DNA of 34,856 nt from JBCDBL01 sp039183635 (GCA_039183635.1 JBCDBL010000031.1:1-34856), one strand, 5' to 3'. Positions 1 through 8,457 are shown, numbered from the stretch's first letter. Numbers and translations are program-made. The notes: a model not told the origin generated them from the letters alone.

Positions 1-2
1 AT

Positions 3-71
3 GGCGTGAACGGCGCCGATTGGGAAGCGTTCCTGAGCTTTCTCGATGCTCAAACGGACACCGGCAATTAA
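3..71 (+). CDS. 3' end of an unknown gene (partial)
   Basis: Reading from base 3 gives 22 codons ending at TAA (69-71), with the C-terminal peptide GVNGADWEAFLSFLDAQTDTGN. The acidic/aromatic mix looks like a genuine protein C-terminus, and the frame stops just before the palindromic repeats. The gene enters from outside the window, so its function cannot be judged. The repeats that follow lie between this gene and the convergent sbtB-like gene. Confidence 0.5.
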   Translation, partial: GVNGADWEAFLSFLDAQTDTGN

Positions 72-96
72 ATACACACGATAATCGTCATTCCAA

Positions 97-252
97 AGCC
101 TTTCCGGACGGCGAACCGCACACACTTCGCCTGGAAACGCTTCTTGGTTTTACGCGTTTCCGGACGGCGAACCGCACACACTTCGCCTGGAAACGCTCTT
201 TTGGTCACGCGTTTCCGGACGGCGAACCGCGCACACTTCGCCTGGAAACGCT
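97..252. repeat. Three tandem copies of a 44-base palindromic element
   Basis: Copies lie at 97-141, 154-197 and 209-252, with a period of 55-56 bases and spacers of about 11 bases. Each copy has an outer arm GCGTTTCC paired with GGAAACGC and an inner arm GGCGAA paired with TTCGCC, around a loop CCGCACACAC. Copy 1 has a single mismatch in the outer arm (GCCTTTCC). The array sits between convergent genes and could act as a bidirectional terminator or as a REP-type element. A diverged copy occurs at 19449-19491. The spacers are too short for a CRISPR array. Confidence 0.85.
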
Positions 253-558
253 TTAAAACCGATCTGGCCGCAACACCTCGACAGCGGACACGCTCAAAAC
301 GCCGATCTGTTCGTCCAAGAGTTGGTGCAGGTCCTTCAGGGCCCGGTCAATTTTGTCCTGGGCGCAGATAGCGATCAGCACGACCATATCCTGGGAATGA
401 GACAAGTCGCCGTCGCGCCGCCAGCGCGATCCGCCGCCAAATCCTGCGAACGCGCTTAAAACCGTGTACCCCGTCACGCCTGCTTCTTCTAAAATGTGCG
501 AGGCGCGGTTAAGGGCCATGCGCTCTATAATCAGTTCCAACCTGCGTTTTTCGTGCAT
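253..558 (-). CDS. sbtB: PII-like regulator, SbtB type
   Basis: A 101-residue protein starting MHEKRRLELIIERM. The compact alpha/beta fold with a glycine-rich T-loop region (FAGFGGGSRWRRDG) and a C-terminal strand VLSVSAVEVL is typical of SbtB-type PII-like proteins, which bind adenine nucleotides and regulate the bicarbonate transporter SbtA. I chose the ATG at 556-558 over an upstream in-frame ATG because AAAGGAG lies 8 bases before it and the longer form would overlap the transporter gene. The start is 13 bases after the sbtA stop, so the two are almost certainly co-transcribed. The C-terminal CGPxGC redox loop of many cyanobacterial SbtB proteins is absent. The family is assigned from sequence pattern and context. 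Confidence 0.75.
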   Translation of the reverse strand: MHEKRRLELIIERMALNRASHILEEAGVTGYTVLSAFAGFGGGSRWRRDGDLSHSQDMVVLIAICAQDKIDRALKDLHQLLDEQIGVLSVSAVEVLRPDRF

Positions 559-571
559 GAGACGCGCTCCT

Positions 572-1555
572 TTAGCCTGCAACCCATTGCGCCAGGGCGA
601 TATAAAGTGGGATGCCAAAAGTCAGGTTAAACGGAAATGTAACGCCCAGGGACAAGGTGAGATATATCGCCGGACGCGCCTTGGGCAATGCCAGCCGCAT
701 CGCCGCCGGAACCGCAATGTAGGACGCCGAAGCTGCAAGCGTGATCAAAAGCGCCGCGTTCCCGACAGATATCGGCAAAGCAAGACAAACAAGCGCCGCA
801 GCGCCCGCAGAGATCAGCGGCATATAGATACCGAAACCGACCGTTGCGGGCTGCATCAAACGCCAGCCGTTGCGCAAGCCACGCCCCGCCGCAAGTCCCA
901 TATCCAAAAGAAAGAGGCACAAAACGCCCTGCAGCGGCGCAACAAAGAACGGATTGAGAGGCGCGGCCTTCTCCGGCCCGGCGATCCAGCCGATGATCAG
1001 GGCGCCGACGAGAACAACGACGGAGGCGTTGAGGGCCACTTCCCGGAACAGCTCGCCCTTGGGGCGCGCCGCCCCTGAGGCGCTCTTGCTTGCGCCGCGT
1101 CCGGCGATAATAAGCGCCGTGATAATCGCCGGCGTCTCCATCAACGCCGCCACGGCGACAAGATAACCGGAGCTTTCGAACCCGGCGAGATCAACGGCCT
1201 GGGTGGCCGCAACAAAAGTGACGATTGAGATTGACCCGTAATGGGCGGCGGCGGCGGCCGCATCGGTGCTGTTCAGCCGAGTCGTCGCTTTTAAAACAAC
1301 GTAAGCGATGATCGGCAACACAAAAGACAGGGCGACCCCTGCGGCCATAACCGCCAGAACATCGGGGCCCAACCCGCTCTTCGACATCTCCACCCCGCCC
1401 TTGAGGCCGATCGCCATCATCAGATAGATCGCAATCCCCTTTGCAAACGCTTCGGGAATCGCCATTTCAGAGCGGGCGAGCGCCGCAGCGAGACCAAGCA
1501 CAAAAAACAAAACCACAGGCGACAGAAGCGTGGAGATTGCAAGGTCGAGAGCCAA
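572..1555 (-). CDS. sbtA: Sodium-dependent bicarbonate transporter, SbtA family
   Basis: A 327-residue, highly hydrophobic protein with about ten predicted membrane segments in two similar halves. Landmarks fitting the SbtA family (formerly DUF897) are GLKGGVEMSKSG near residue 50, the stretch around AAHYGSISIVTF, and ALMETPAIITALI. SbtA proteins take up bicarbonate with sodium across the inner membrane. Translation appears to start at a TTG codon (1553-1555) preceded by GAGGGGA at good spacing. The next gene downstream encodes its usual partner SbtB. In a bacterium with no visible carbon-fixation genes nearby, the likely role is supplying bicarbonate to carboxylases or pH/inorganic carbon homeostasis; that is inference. 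Confidence 0.8.
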   Translation of the reverse strand: MALDLAISTLLSPVVLFFVLGLAAALARSEMAIPEAFAKGIAIYLMMAIGLKGGVEMSKSGLGPDVLAVMAAGVALSFVLPIIAYVVLKATTRLNSTDAAAAAAHYGSISIVTFVAATQAVDLAGFESSGYLVAVAALMETPAIITALIIAGRGASKSASGAARPKGELFREVALNASVVVLVGALIIGWIAGPEKAAPLNPFFVAPLQGVLCLFLLDMGLAAGRGLRNGWRLMQPATVGFGIYMPLISAGAAALVCLALPISVGNAALLITLAASASYIAVPAAMRLALPKARPAIYLTLSLGVTFPFNLTFGIPLYIALAQWVAG

Positions 1556-1826
1556 AGGCGTCCCCTCTCTTTGTTCACCGCAGGACCAAGCCGCCGCGCC
1601 CGCTGTTCATTCAAACAAAGGCGCGGACTGATAAGATGCCGGTTTATCTGCTTATTGCGTTAGATGGGCTCAAAACGACTTGTATATAAACGGCTTTGCC
1701 CGAATTTAAATATGCCGAAACCGGATATCCTTTGAGAATCGTCGGAATTTGGACGCAAGCGTATTTAAGGCTTACATCAAGCTGCAACAGCAGCCATAAA
1801 ACCACACAACTTGTAGAGACACTCCA

Positions 1827-4800
1827 ATGACCGCGCCCTGGCTTCCCTCTTCCCGCAACGACGGGCGGCTTGCGGCGGTTTTGGGGCCCACCAACACCGG
1901 CAAGACCCATTACGCGATCGAACGGATGCTGGCCTACAAGAGCGGCGTCATCGGCTTTCCCCTGCGCCTTCTCGCCCGGGAGGTCTACGACAAAGTCGTC
2001 GCCCAAAAGGGCGCCCAGGCCGCCGCGCTGGTCACCGGCGAGGAAAAAATCATTCCCGCTTCGGCCCGGTATTTCATCTGCACCGTGGAAGCGATGCCGA
2101 CGGAGCGGGAGGCGGAGTTCCTCGCCGTCGATGAAATTCAGCTCGCCGCCGATCCTGACCGGGGCCATGTGTTTACAAGCCGCCTGCTCCACGCCCGCGG
2201 GGTTCATGAAACCCTGTTCCTCGGCTCCGACACCATGCGGCCATTGCTGCAACGGCTTCTGCCCGGCGTCGAATTCGTGTCGCGCACGCGGTTTTCGACC
2301 CTCAGCTACGCCGGGCCGAAGAAGCTGTCCCGCCTGCCCCGGCGGTCGGCGGTGGTGGCATTTTCAGCGGACAATGTCTACGCCATCGCGGAACTGATGC
2401 GCCGCCAGCGCGGGGGCGCCGCCGTCGTCATGGGCGCCCTGTCGCCGCGCACCCGCAACGCTCAAGTCGGCCTCTACCAGGCGGGCGATGTTGATTTCCT
2501 TGTCGCCACCGACGCCATCGGCATGGGCCTTAACATGGAGATCGACCATGTGGCGTTTTCCGGCTCCCGCAAATATGACGGCCGCCGCCGCCGGGATTTG
2601 ACGCCGGCGGAGGTCGGCCAGATCGCCGGCCGGGCCGGGCGGCATATGAACGACGGAACCTTCGGCGTCACCTCCGACTGCCCGCCCTTCGAGACGGAAG
2701 TCATCGAGCAGGTTGAAAATCACGAATTCGACCCCGTCAAAGGCCTTTATTGGCGGAACGAGGCTCTGGACTTCGCGCACCCCGCCGCCCTCTTCCGCGC
2801 GCTTGAGAAAGCGCCGGGACGGCCGGAACTCGCCCGGGCCCGGGACGCCGATGACGTTCACGCCCTGCGCCGCTTGCTTGAGGAGCCGGACATCAAAGCG
2901 ATCGCCGCAGGCGGCGCAGCGCTGAAGCGTTTGTGGGAGGTCTGCCAGATTCCGGACTTCCGCAAGACCGGCCATGACAGCCACGCCCGCATCCTCGCCG
3001 ATGTTTATCTGCACCTGATGGGACCGGAAGGACGCTTGAAAGAAGAGTGGCTGGCGGGCCATGTGGAGCCGCTTGACCGCGTCGACGGCGACGTCGACAG
3101 TCTTGCGGCCCGCATCGCCCATGTGCGGACCTGGACGTTCGTGTCGAACCGTACGGCCTGGACGCCGAACGCGCGCTATTGGCAAGGGCGCACGCGGGAG
3201 ATAGAAGACAAGCTTTCTGATGCGTTGCATGAAAAATTGATGCAGCGTTTCGTCGACCGGCGCACCAGCGTCCTGATGCGCAAGCTGAAGGACGACGCGC
3301 CCTTGCTCGCCGGGATCTCCGGCGACGGAGAAGTGACTGTGGAAGGCGAATTCGTAGGCAGACTATTGGGCTTCCAATTCATCGCGGACGCCAAGGCGGT
3401 CGGCCCCCATGGCAAGGCCGTGCGCGCCGCGGCGCTGAAAGCTTTAACGCCGGAAATGGCGGCCAGAGCCGCTGCGCTGGCCGGGGGCAAAACCGCCGAT
3501 TTCGAGCTCAAGCCCTCCGGCGAGATTCGCTGGCGCAGCGCCGTCGTCGCACGACTTGTCAAAGGCCCGATGCCGCTGCGCCCGGATTTGGAACTGGTGG
3601 CCGGCGACATGCTGACCGCCCCGGCCCGCGCCCGCGTCGCTGAACGCCTGCAACGTTTTGTCGGCGACAAAATCGAGGGTTTGCTCGGCCCGCTTCTCGC
3701 CTTGCAAAAAGCGACCACCCAGACGCAAGGCGAAGACGTCATCGAAGGGCCGGCCAGAGGCCTCGGTTTCCGCCTTGTCGAACATTTCGGCGCCATGTCG
3801 CGCATGACCATACAAGACGACGTTAAGGGTCTTGAGCAGGAGGAGCGCGGCAAGCTGCGCAAGCTCGGCGTCAGGTTCGGGGAATATTCCGTCTACATGC
3901 CGGCCCTGCTGAAGCCGGCGCCGGCCCGACTGCTGATCCTGTTGTGGGCCTTGTCAGAAGGCAAGACGCCCGGAGATTTCGCGCCGCCGCCGGCGGGCCA
4001 TGTGTCGACGCCGAACGACAAAGACCTTCCGCAGGCCTATTATTTCGCCGCCGGCTTTCGCCCCTCCGGCGTCCGCGCCGTGCGCATCGACATGCTGGAG
4101 CGTCTTGCGGACCTGATCCGCGAGGCCAAAAAAGGCGTCGACATGCGCGAAGGCTTCGCCGCCACACCGCAAATGATGTCCCTTGTGGGCTGTTCGGGGG
4201 AGGAGTTTGAAAGCATTCTCGTCTCCCTCGGCCTGCGCAAGAACGTCGTCAAACGCCAACCGGCGCAAGAGGCTGAGGCGAAACCCGCCGCCGACGCATC
4301 CGCTGCGACAAAGGCCGCGGCGGAACCCGAAGAGATCGATATTGACCCCCGCTTCGCCGAAGCCGCCGCCCTTGCCGACGCCATCGGCCTGCCGGCCGCA
4401 ACCGCATCGCCCCCGCCGCAGGCAGACCCCGCCCCGGCCCAGGAGGACCAGCCGCAGCATCGGGACAGCGCCCCCGCCAGCGGCCCGGAGGCGCCCGGCG
4501 CCGTCGAAACAACGGACGCGCCGGACGCAAGCGTTGAGGACGCGGCGAAAGAACCGCAAGCCGAAGAGATCGAGGTGGTTTTGTGGCGCCACGCCCCGCG
4601 CAAGCCGCGCCAGGATTTCCGAGACCGGCGCCCCCAGCGGGACGCCAAAGGCGGCGACAGCGCGCAACGACACGCAAAGAACCCCAACAAAGGCAAGGGC
4701 AAAGGCAAACGCGGCCCGCAAAACAGGGATGAGCGCCCCCAACGTCAAAACCGTCCTCCGCGTAAAGAAAAGCCTATGGACCCCAATTCCCCCTTCGCGG

Positions 4801-4886
4801 TTTTGGCGGCGCTCAAGGCCGACATGGGCGGAGACGATGCAAAAAAGCAGGATGCAGACGAAAATACGCCTGAAAAGACATCGTGA
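1827..4886 (+). CDS. SUV3-like superfamily 2 RNA helicase
   Basis: A 1019-residue ATP-dependent helicase of the SUV3/SUPV3L1 type found in mitochondria and alphaproteobacteria, where it is linked to RNA unwinding and decay. The Walker A motif GPTNTGKTHYA is at residues 20-30 and the DEIQ box (VDEIQ) at 101-105. Later motifs include VATDAIGMGLNM, FSGSRKYDG and QIAGRAGR (about residues 225-275). The last 200 or so residues are low complexity: first Ala/Pro/Glu-rich, then strongly basic (Arg/Lys/Gln), suggesting a disordered RNA-binding tail. The stop overlaps the GTG of the next gene (GTGA), so the two are translationally coupled. The ribosome site before the ATG is weak. Confidence 0.85.
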   Translation: MTAPWLPSSRNDGRLAAVLGPTNTGKTHYAIERMLAYKSGVIGFPLRLLAREVYDKVVAQKGAQAAALVTGEEKIIPASARYFICTVEAMPTEREAEFLAVDEIQLAADPDRGHVFTSRLLHARGVHETLFLGSDTMRPLLQRLLPGVEFVSRTRFSTLSYAGPKKLSRLPRRSAVVAFSADNVYAIAELMRRQRGGAAVVMGALSPRTRNAQVGLYQAGDVDFLVATDAIGMGLNMEIDHVAFSGSRKYDGRRRRDLTPAEVGQIAGRAGRHMNDGTFGVTSDCPPFETEVIEQVENHEFDPVKGLYWRNEALDFAHPAALFRALEKAPGRPELARARDADDVHALRRLLEEPDIKAIAAGGAALKRLWEVCQIPDFRKTGHDSHARILADVYLHLMGPEGRLKEEWLAGHVEPLDRVDGDVDSLAARIAHVRTWTFVSNRTAWTPNARYWQGRTREIEDKLSDALHEKLMQRFVDRRTSVLMRKLKDDAPLLAGISGDGEVTVEGEFVGRLLGFQFIADAKAVGPHGKAVRAAALKALTPEMAARAAALAGGKTADFELKPSGEIRWRSAVVARLVKGPMPLRPDLELVAGDMLTAPARARVAERLQRFVGDKIEGLLGPLLALQKATTQTQGEDVIEGPARGLGFRLVEHFGAMSRMTIQDDVKGLEQEERGKLRKLGVRFGEYSVYMPALLKPAPARLLILLWALSEGKTPGDFAPPPAGHVSTPNDKDLPQAYYFAAGFRPSGVRAVRIDMLERLADLIREAKKGVDMREGFAATPQMMSLVGCSGEEFESILVSLGLRKNVVKRQPAQEAEAKPAADASAATKAAAEPEEIDIDPRFAEAAALADAIGLPAATASPPPQADPAPAQEDQPQHRDSAPASGPEAPGAVETTDAPDASVEDAAKEPQAEEIEVVLWRHAPRKPRQDFRDRRPQRDAKGGDSAQRHAKNPNKGKGKGKRGPQNRDERPQRQNRPPRKEKPMDPNSPFAVLAALKADMGGDDAKKQDADENTPEKTS

Positions 4887-5287
4887 ACAATAAAAACGGG
4901 GATGCGGAAAAACAGCGCGTCGACGTCTGGCTGTTTCGCGCCCGCTTTTTCAAAACAAGAACGCTGGCCGGCAAAATCGTACAGGCGGGCGGCGTGCGTC
5001 TCAGCCGGAACGGCGCAACGGAGCGTCTGCAAAAACCCGCACAGGAGGTGCGCCCCGGCGATACGCTGGTGTTTCAAACCGGGGCGCGCACGCGCATCAT
5101 CGACATCGTCGCGCTCGGGCCCCGGCGCGGACCGGCGCGCGAAGCTGCAGGGCTTTATGAAGATCGTTCGCCGCCGCCAGCACCCCGCGAAAAATCATTT
5201 CAGCCGTCCGTTCCCGCAAGAGCGCCTGGCGCAGGACGCCCGACAAAGAAAGAGCGACGCGCTATAGACGCGCTTGAAAAAAACTAA
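4883..5287 (+). CDS. hslR: S4-domain RNA-binding protein, Hsp15-like
   Basis: A 134-residue protein with an N-terminal S4 domain (about residues 11-75: RVDVWLFRARFFKTRTLAGK, then IVQAGGVRLSRNG and VRPGDTLVF) and a basic, proline-rich tail. The Hsp15/HslR family binds stalled 50S subunits carrying a nascent chain and helps recycle them after heat shock. The GTG start overlaps the helicase stop by four bases, showing coupling. Placement directly after the SUV3-like helicase is a common alphaproteobacterial arrangement and points to a shared RNA or ribosome-rescue role. Confidence 0.8.
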   Translation: MNNKNGDAEKQRVDVWLFRARFFKTRTLAGKIVQAGGVRLSRNGATERLQKPAQEVRPGDTLVFQTGARTRIIDIVALGPRRGPAREAAGLYEDRSPPPAPREKSFQPSVPARAPGAGRPTKKERRAIDALEKN

Positions 5288-5402
5288 GACGATAGATTGA
5301 TCGATTTTGGCGGTCGGGACGACAAAAAAGTCACAAAGCTTGCAAGGCGATAAAAACACGCCCGCCAAACGATTCGGGTAGTGGTTAGGGAGAAACAATA
5401 TA

Positions 5403-7013
5403 ATGACGCTGAATGTGGTCGCCCCGCAGGCTGAGACGGGGCTTGAGGTGCTGGGATTTGAAGACGTAAAAGCCGCGCACTGGAATCTGAAACCGCCGCG
5501 CCTTTACGAGGAAGCGCTCTTAAGAGGCGAAGGCCGCCTCTCGGCCGACGGCCCCCTTGTTGTTGAAACCGGCAAACACACCGGCCGGTCCGCAGGCGAC
5601 AAATTCATCGTTCGCCGCCCCGCTTACGCCGATGAGATCTGGTGGGACAACGCCAAAGCGATGTCGCCCCAGGCTTTTGAGACGCTTTACGACGACATGA
5701 AAACTTACGCCGCCGGCCGTGAGCTGTTCGTGCAAGACCTCTATGGCGGGGCCGACCGCGACCACCGTATCGGCGCGCGGGTGATCACAGAGCTTGCCTG
5801 GCACGCGCTGTTTATACGCAACCTTCTGATCGAACCGACCGCAGAAGAACTCGACGTCTTCGCCGCCGATTATCACATTATCAACTTACCCGGCTTTTCC
5901 GCCGACCCGGAGCGCCACGGGACGGAGAGTGAAACGGTCATCGCCTGCGACTTTGAGGAAAAAATCATCCTGATCGGCGGCACGTCCTACGCCGGAGAGA
6001 CCAAAAAGTCGGTGTTCTCCATATTGAACTTCCTGCTGCCGGCTAAAGGCGTCATGCCCATGCATTGCTCCGTAAACGTCGGCGCCGACGGCGCCTCGGC
6101 GGTGTTCTTCGGCCTGTCGGGCACAGGAAAGACGACCCTGTCGGCGGACGCGGCGCGCACGCTTGTGGGCGATGACGAACACGGCTGGTCGGACAACGGC
6201 GTCTTTAATTTCGAAGGCGGCTGCTACGCCAAAATGATCCGACTGTCGGAAGAGGCGGAGCCGGAAATTTACGCCACCACCAAACGCTTCGGCACGGTGC
6301 TGGAAAACGTCGTCATGGACGAGGAGACGCGCCGGCTCGATCTTGACGACGCCAGCCTTGCGGAAAACTCCCGCGGGGCCTATCCGATCTCCTTCATTCC
6401 GAACGCCAGCGATACCGGATGCGCCGGGCACCCGTCGAACGTCATTATGCTGACCGCCGACGCCTTCGGTGTGCTGCCGCCGATCGCCCGTCTCACACCG
6501 GCCCAGGCGATGTATCACTTCCTGTCCGGCTATACGGCCAAGGTCGCCGGCACGGAAAAAGGTCTCGGTAAAGAGCCCCAGGCGACATTTTCCACATGCT
6601 TCGGCGCGCCATTCATGCCGCGCCATCCGTCAGAATACGGTAATTTGCTTCGCGAACTTATCGACCGCCATGGCGTATCGTGCTGGCTCGTCAACACCGG
6701 CTGGACCGGCGGGCCTTACGGCGAAGGGCGACGCATGCCGATCAATGCTACACGAGCGCTGTTGAACGCGGCTCTCGACGGTTCGCTGCATTCAGCGCAG
6801 ATGCGCAAAGACACCCTGTTCGGCTTTGATGTTCCCGTCGCCGTCGCCGGCGTCGATCAGGCCATCATGACGCCGCGGGAGACGTGGTCGAATAAATTCG
6901 CTTACGACGCACAGGCTCTAAAACTTGCGGGCATGTTTACGGAGAACTTCACCAAATTCAAAGCCCATGTGGATGAGGCGGTGCGCACCGCCGGACCGGC
7001 CAGCGCCGCTTAA
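5403..7013 (+). CDS. pckA: ATP-dependent phosphoenolpyruvate carboxykinase
   Basis: A 536-residue cytosolic enzyme that converts oxaloacetate and ATP to phosphoenolpyruvate, CO2 and ADP, the entry step of gluconeogenesis (EC 4.1.1.49). Diagnostic features are HTGRSAGDKFIVR near the N-terminus, MHCSVNVG followed by the ATP-binding loop FFGLSGTGKTTLSAD (about residues 237-251), and DDEHGWSD just after it. The length matches the ATP-dependent family (about 530 residues), not the GTP-dependent one. GGGAG lies about 11 bases before the ATG. A 115-base gap separates it from hslR, so it may have its own promoter. Confidence 0.97.
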   Translation: MTLNVVAPQAETGLEVLGFEDVKAAHWNLKPPRLYEEALLRGEGRLSADGPLVVETGKHTGRSAGDKFIVRRPAYADEIWWDNAKAMSPQAFETLYDDMKTYAAGRELFVQDLYGGADRDHRIGARVITELAWHALFIRNLLIEPTAEELDVFAADYHIINLPGFSADPERHGTESETVIACDFEEKIILIGGTSYAGETKKSVFSILNFLLPAKGVMPMHCSVNVGADGASAVFFGLSGTGKTTLSADAARTLVGDDEHGWSDNGVFNFEGGCYAKMIRLSEEAEPEIYATTKRFGTVLENVVMDEETRRLDLDDASLAENSRGAYPISFIPNASDTGCAGHPSNVIMLTADAFGVLPPIARLTPAQAMYHFLSGYTAKVAGTEKGLGKEPQATFSTCFGAPFMPRHPSEYGNLLRELIDRHGVSCWLVNTGWTGGPYGEGRRMPINATRALLNAALDGSLHSAQMRKDTLFGFDVPVAVAGVDQAIMTPRETWSNKFAYDAQALKLAGMFTENFTKFKAHVDEAVRTAGPASAA

Positions 7014-7031
7014 AACGCCTTGTAAAGCCGC

Positions 7032-7058
7032 AGGCCGCTTTAAATGGAAAGGCGGCCT
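7032..7058 (+). terminator. Hairpin after pckA (possible terminator)
   Basis: AGGCCGC-TTT pairs with AAAGGCGGCCT around the loop AAATGG, with one bulged base. It lies 19 bases after the pckA stop. No T-run follows directly, so termination is less certain than RNA-end protection. Confidence 0.35.
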
Positions 7059-7181
7059 CAAACGGCGAGAGGGGTCTTTCATCTTTGCGAACCGGTCATT
7101 CGCTGCGCTCCGGCGCTCTCTTTAAACCCACCTATAAACTATAACAGGACAAAGCTGTGTTTCGTTCCTATATGTGCATCT

Positions 7182-7652
7182 ATGCTTGATCGAATAAAAC
7201 AATGGATGACCGCCGCCAAAGACGACGCCGCGCCGTCTGAGGACGCCGCCGCCGAGGAGACCCGGCTCGCCTTCGCCGCACTTCTTGTAGAAGCCGGCGG
7301 CATCGACGGCGATTACGCCGATGAAGAGAAGGCTTTGATCTGCGGTATTTTGGCGTCGGAATTTGAGTTGTCAGACAGCCAGGCTATTGCATTGCGCGAG
7401 ACGGCCGAAGCGGCCGTCAACAACGCCAATGACCATTACGGCTTCTCCAAAGCCGTGAAGGAAGGTTTGTCCCATGCAGAAAAAGTAAACCTCGTGGAGC
7501 GCCTCTGGGAAGTGGTTTACGCCGACGGCGTGCGTGAGGCCCATGAAGATTACCTGATACGCCGCCTGATTGGGCTCATTTATGTTTCCGACCAGGAAAG
7601 CGGTGCGGCGCGACGCAGGGTCGAGGGGCGTCTTGGTATTCAGAAAAACTAA
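7182..7652 (+). CDS. TerB-family protein
   Basis: A 156-residue, mostly helical acidic protein. Pairs of acidic residues in repeated helices (GGIDGDYADEEKALI, then LWEVVYADGVREAHEDYLIRRL) are typical of the TerB/DjlA N-terminal fold. TerB proteins are associated with tellurite resistance and metal-linked membrane stress, but the single-gene TerB proteins of alphaproteobacteria have no established role. I chose the ATG at 7182 because protein-like composition begins there; the upstream frame looks non-coding. No clear ribosome site is visible. A strong intrinsic terminator follows at 7691-7718. Confidence 0.75.
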   Translation: MLDRIKQWMTAAKDDAAPSEDAAAEETRLAFAALLVEAGGIDGDYADEEKALICGILASEFELSDSQAIALRETAEAAVNNANDHYGFSKAVKEGLSHAEKVNLVERLWEVVYADGVREAHEDYLIRRLIGLIYVSDQESGAARRRVEGRLGIQKN

Positions 7653-7690
7653 ACATACATAAGGCGCATATTCGCTTGCGCAAACCCGAA

Positions 7691-7718
7691 AGGCGCGTGC
7701 ATAAAGCGCCTCGTTTTT
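7691..7718 (+). terminator. Intrinsic terminator after the TerB-family gene
   Basis: AGGCGC (7691-7696) pairs with GCGCCT (7706-7711) around a nine-base loop, followed by CGTTTTT and a further T-rich stretch. It separates the TerB-family gene from fdxA. Confidence 0.75.
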
Positions 7719-7754
7719 CATTTTTGTTGACGTTTCCGGAGAGCGGAAGATCCA

Positions 7755-8093
7755 ATGACCTATGTCGTCACCGACGCCTGCATCATGTGCAAATACGGCG
7801 ACTGCATCGAAGTGTGCCCTGTCGATTGTTTCTACGAAGGCGAGAATATGCTCGTTATCGAGCCGGACGAATGCATTGATTGCGGCGTTTGCGAACCGGA
7901 ATGCCCTGCGGACGCCATCGTCCCGGACACAGAAGACCCTGAAGGCAAATGGACGGCTCTGAACGCGGAGTACGCCGCCAAATGGCCAAACATCACCCAC
8001 AACAGAGGCGCGCTGCCTGAGGCCGATAAATATCTGGAAGAGACGGATAAACTTCAAAAATACTTCAGCGACAAGCCAGGACAAGGCGACTGA
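7755..8093 (+). CDS. fdxA: Ferredoxin FdxA (3Fe-4S/4Fe-4S)
   Basis: A 112-residue ferredoxin of the bacterial 7Fe type, an electron carrier in the cytoplasm. Cysteines are at residues 9, 12, 17, 21 and 25 (CIMCKYGDCIEVCPVDC) and at 40, 43, 46 and 50 (CIDCGVCEPECP), fitting one 3Fe-4S and one 4Fe-4S cluster. The acidic C-terminal region (about residues 55-112), with NAEYAAKWPNI, is characteristic of FdxA. GGAGAGCGGAAG precedes the ATG. It is bounded by terminators on both sides, so it is probably a single-gene transcript. FdxA upstream of carD is a recurrent alphaproteobacterial order. Confidence 0.93.
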   Translation: MTYVVTDACIMCKYGDCIEVCPVDCFYEGENMLVIEPDECIDCGVCEPECPADAIVPDTEDPEGKWTALNAEYAAKWPNITHNRGALPEADKYLEETDKLQKYFSDKPGQGD

Positions 8094-8139
8094 CGATCCA
8101 CAGCACTCTTTTGACAAGCCATTCATGATGCGTTGCAGC

Positions 8140-8162
8140 AATGTGGATTTTCCACATTTTTT
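8140..8162 (+). terminator. Intrinsic terminator after fdxA
   Basis: AATGTGGA pairs perfectly with TCCACATT around a three-base TTT loop, and the T-run continues to 8162. It lies 47 bases after the fdxA stop. Confidence 0.8.
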
Positions 8163-8195
8163 GTGGTACCTTAGTAAGACTTAGGGGAGATCAGG

Positions 8196-8457
8196 TTGCG
8201 TTCCGCCCGACCCGTTTCTATTTTAACGGGTGGAACCGTTTTGTTTGGAGCTCACATGCCTCTGCAAGTCTCGGCGCAAACTCAAAAGTTGGCGAGACAG
8301 TAAGTTTGCGGCTGGTCATGTTAGAGATCTTCAAATGGCGAAACTGTCTCTTCCATCCCTTGGGGCGATTGGCAAGCTAGCAGGCTTGCGCCGCTTGTTT
8401 GGACGAAAGGGTCAATCCTTCGTTCCGAACAAGGCCTAGCGGCGCAAAAGCTTTGCG
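8196..8457 (+). ncRNA. Candidate structured RNA or long carD leader
   Basis: No credible ORF lies between the fdxA terminator and carD, but the stretch folds well by eye. ACCCGTT (8210-8216) pairs with AACGGGT (8225-8231), extended by TTCC/GGAA. GAGACAGT (8294-8301) pairs with ACTGTCTC (8343-8350), extended by TTTGC/GCGAA. GCAAGC (8372-8377) pairs with GCTTGC (8384-8389). GCGCCGC (8388-8394) pairs with GCGGCGC (8439-8445), with CTTGTTTGG/CCGAACAAG and ACGAAAGG/CCTTCGT inside. A short CGCAAA/TTTGCG hairpin (8443-8457) competes with the last stem. I looked for tmRNA, RNase P and SRP RNA signatures and did not find them. It could be a stand-alone RNA or an untranslated leader. Confidence 0.4.

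Noticed and set aside
97..252. CRISPR-like array of three repeats
   Set aside because: Spacers are only about 11 bases and similar to each other, the repeats are long palindromes, and no cas gene is present.
4040..4708. Long minus-strand reading frames opposite the helicase C-terminus
   Set aside because: They mirror a GC-rich low-complexity coding region and have no family-like sequence or ribosome site; the plus-strand helicase explains the region.
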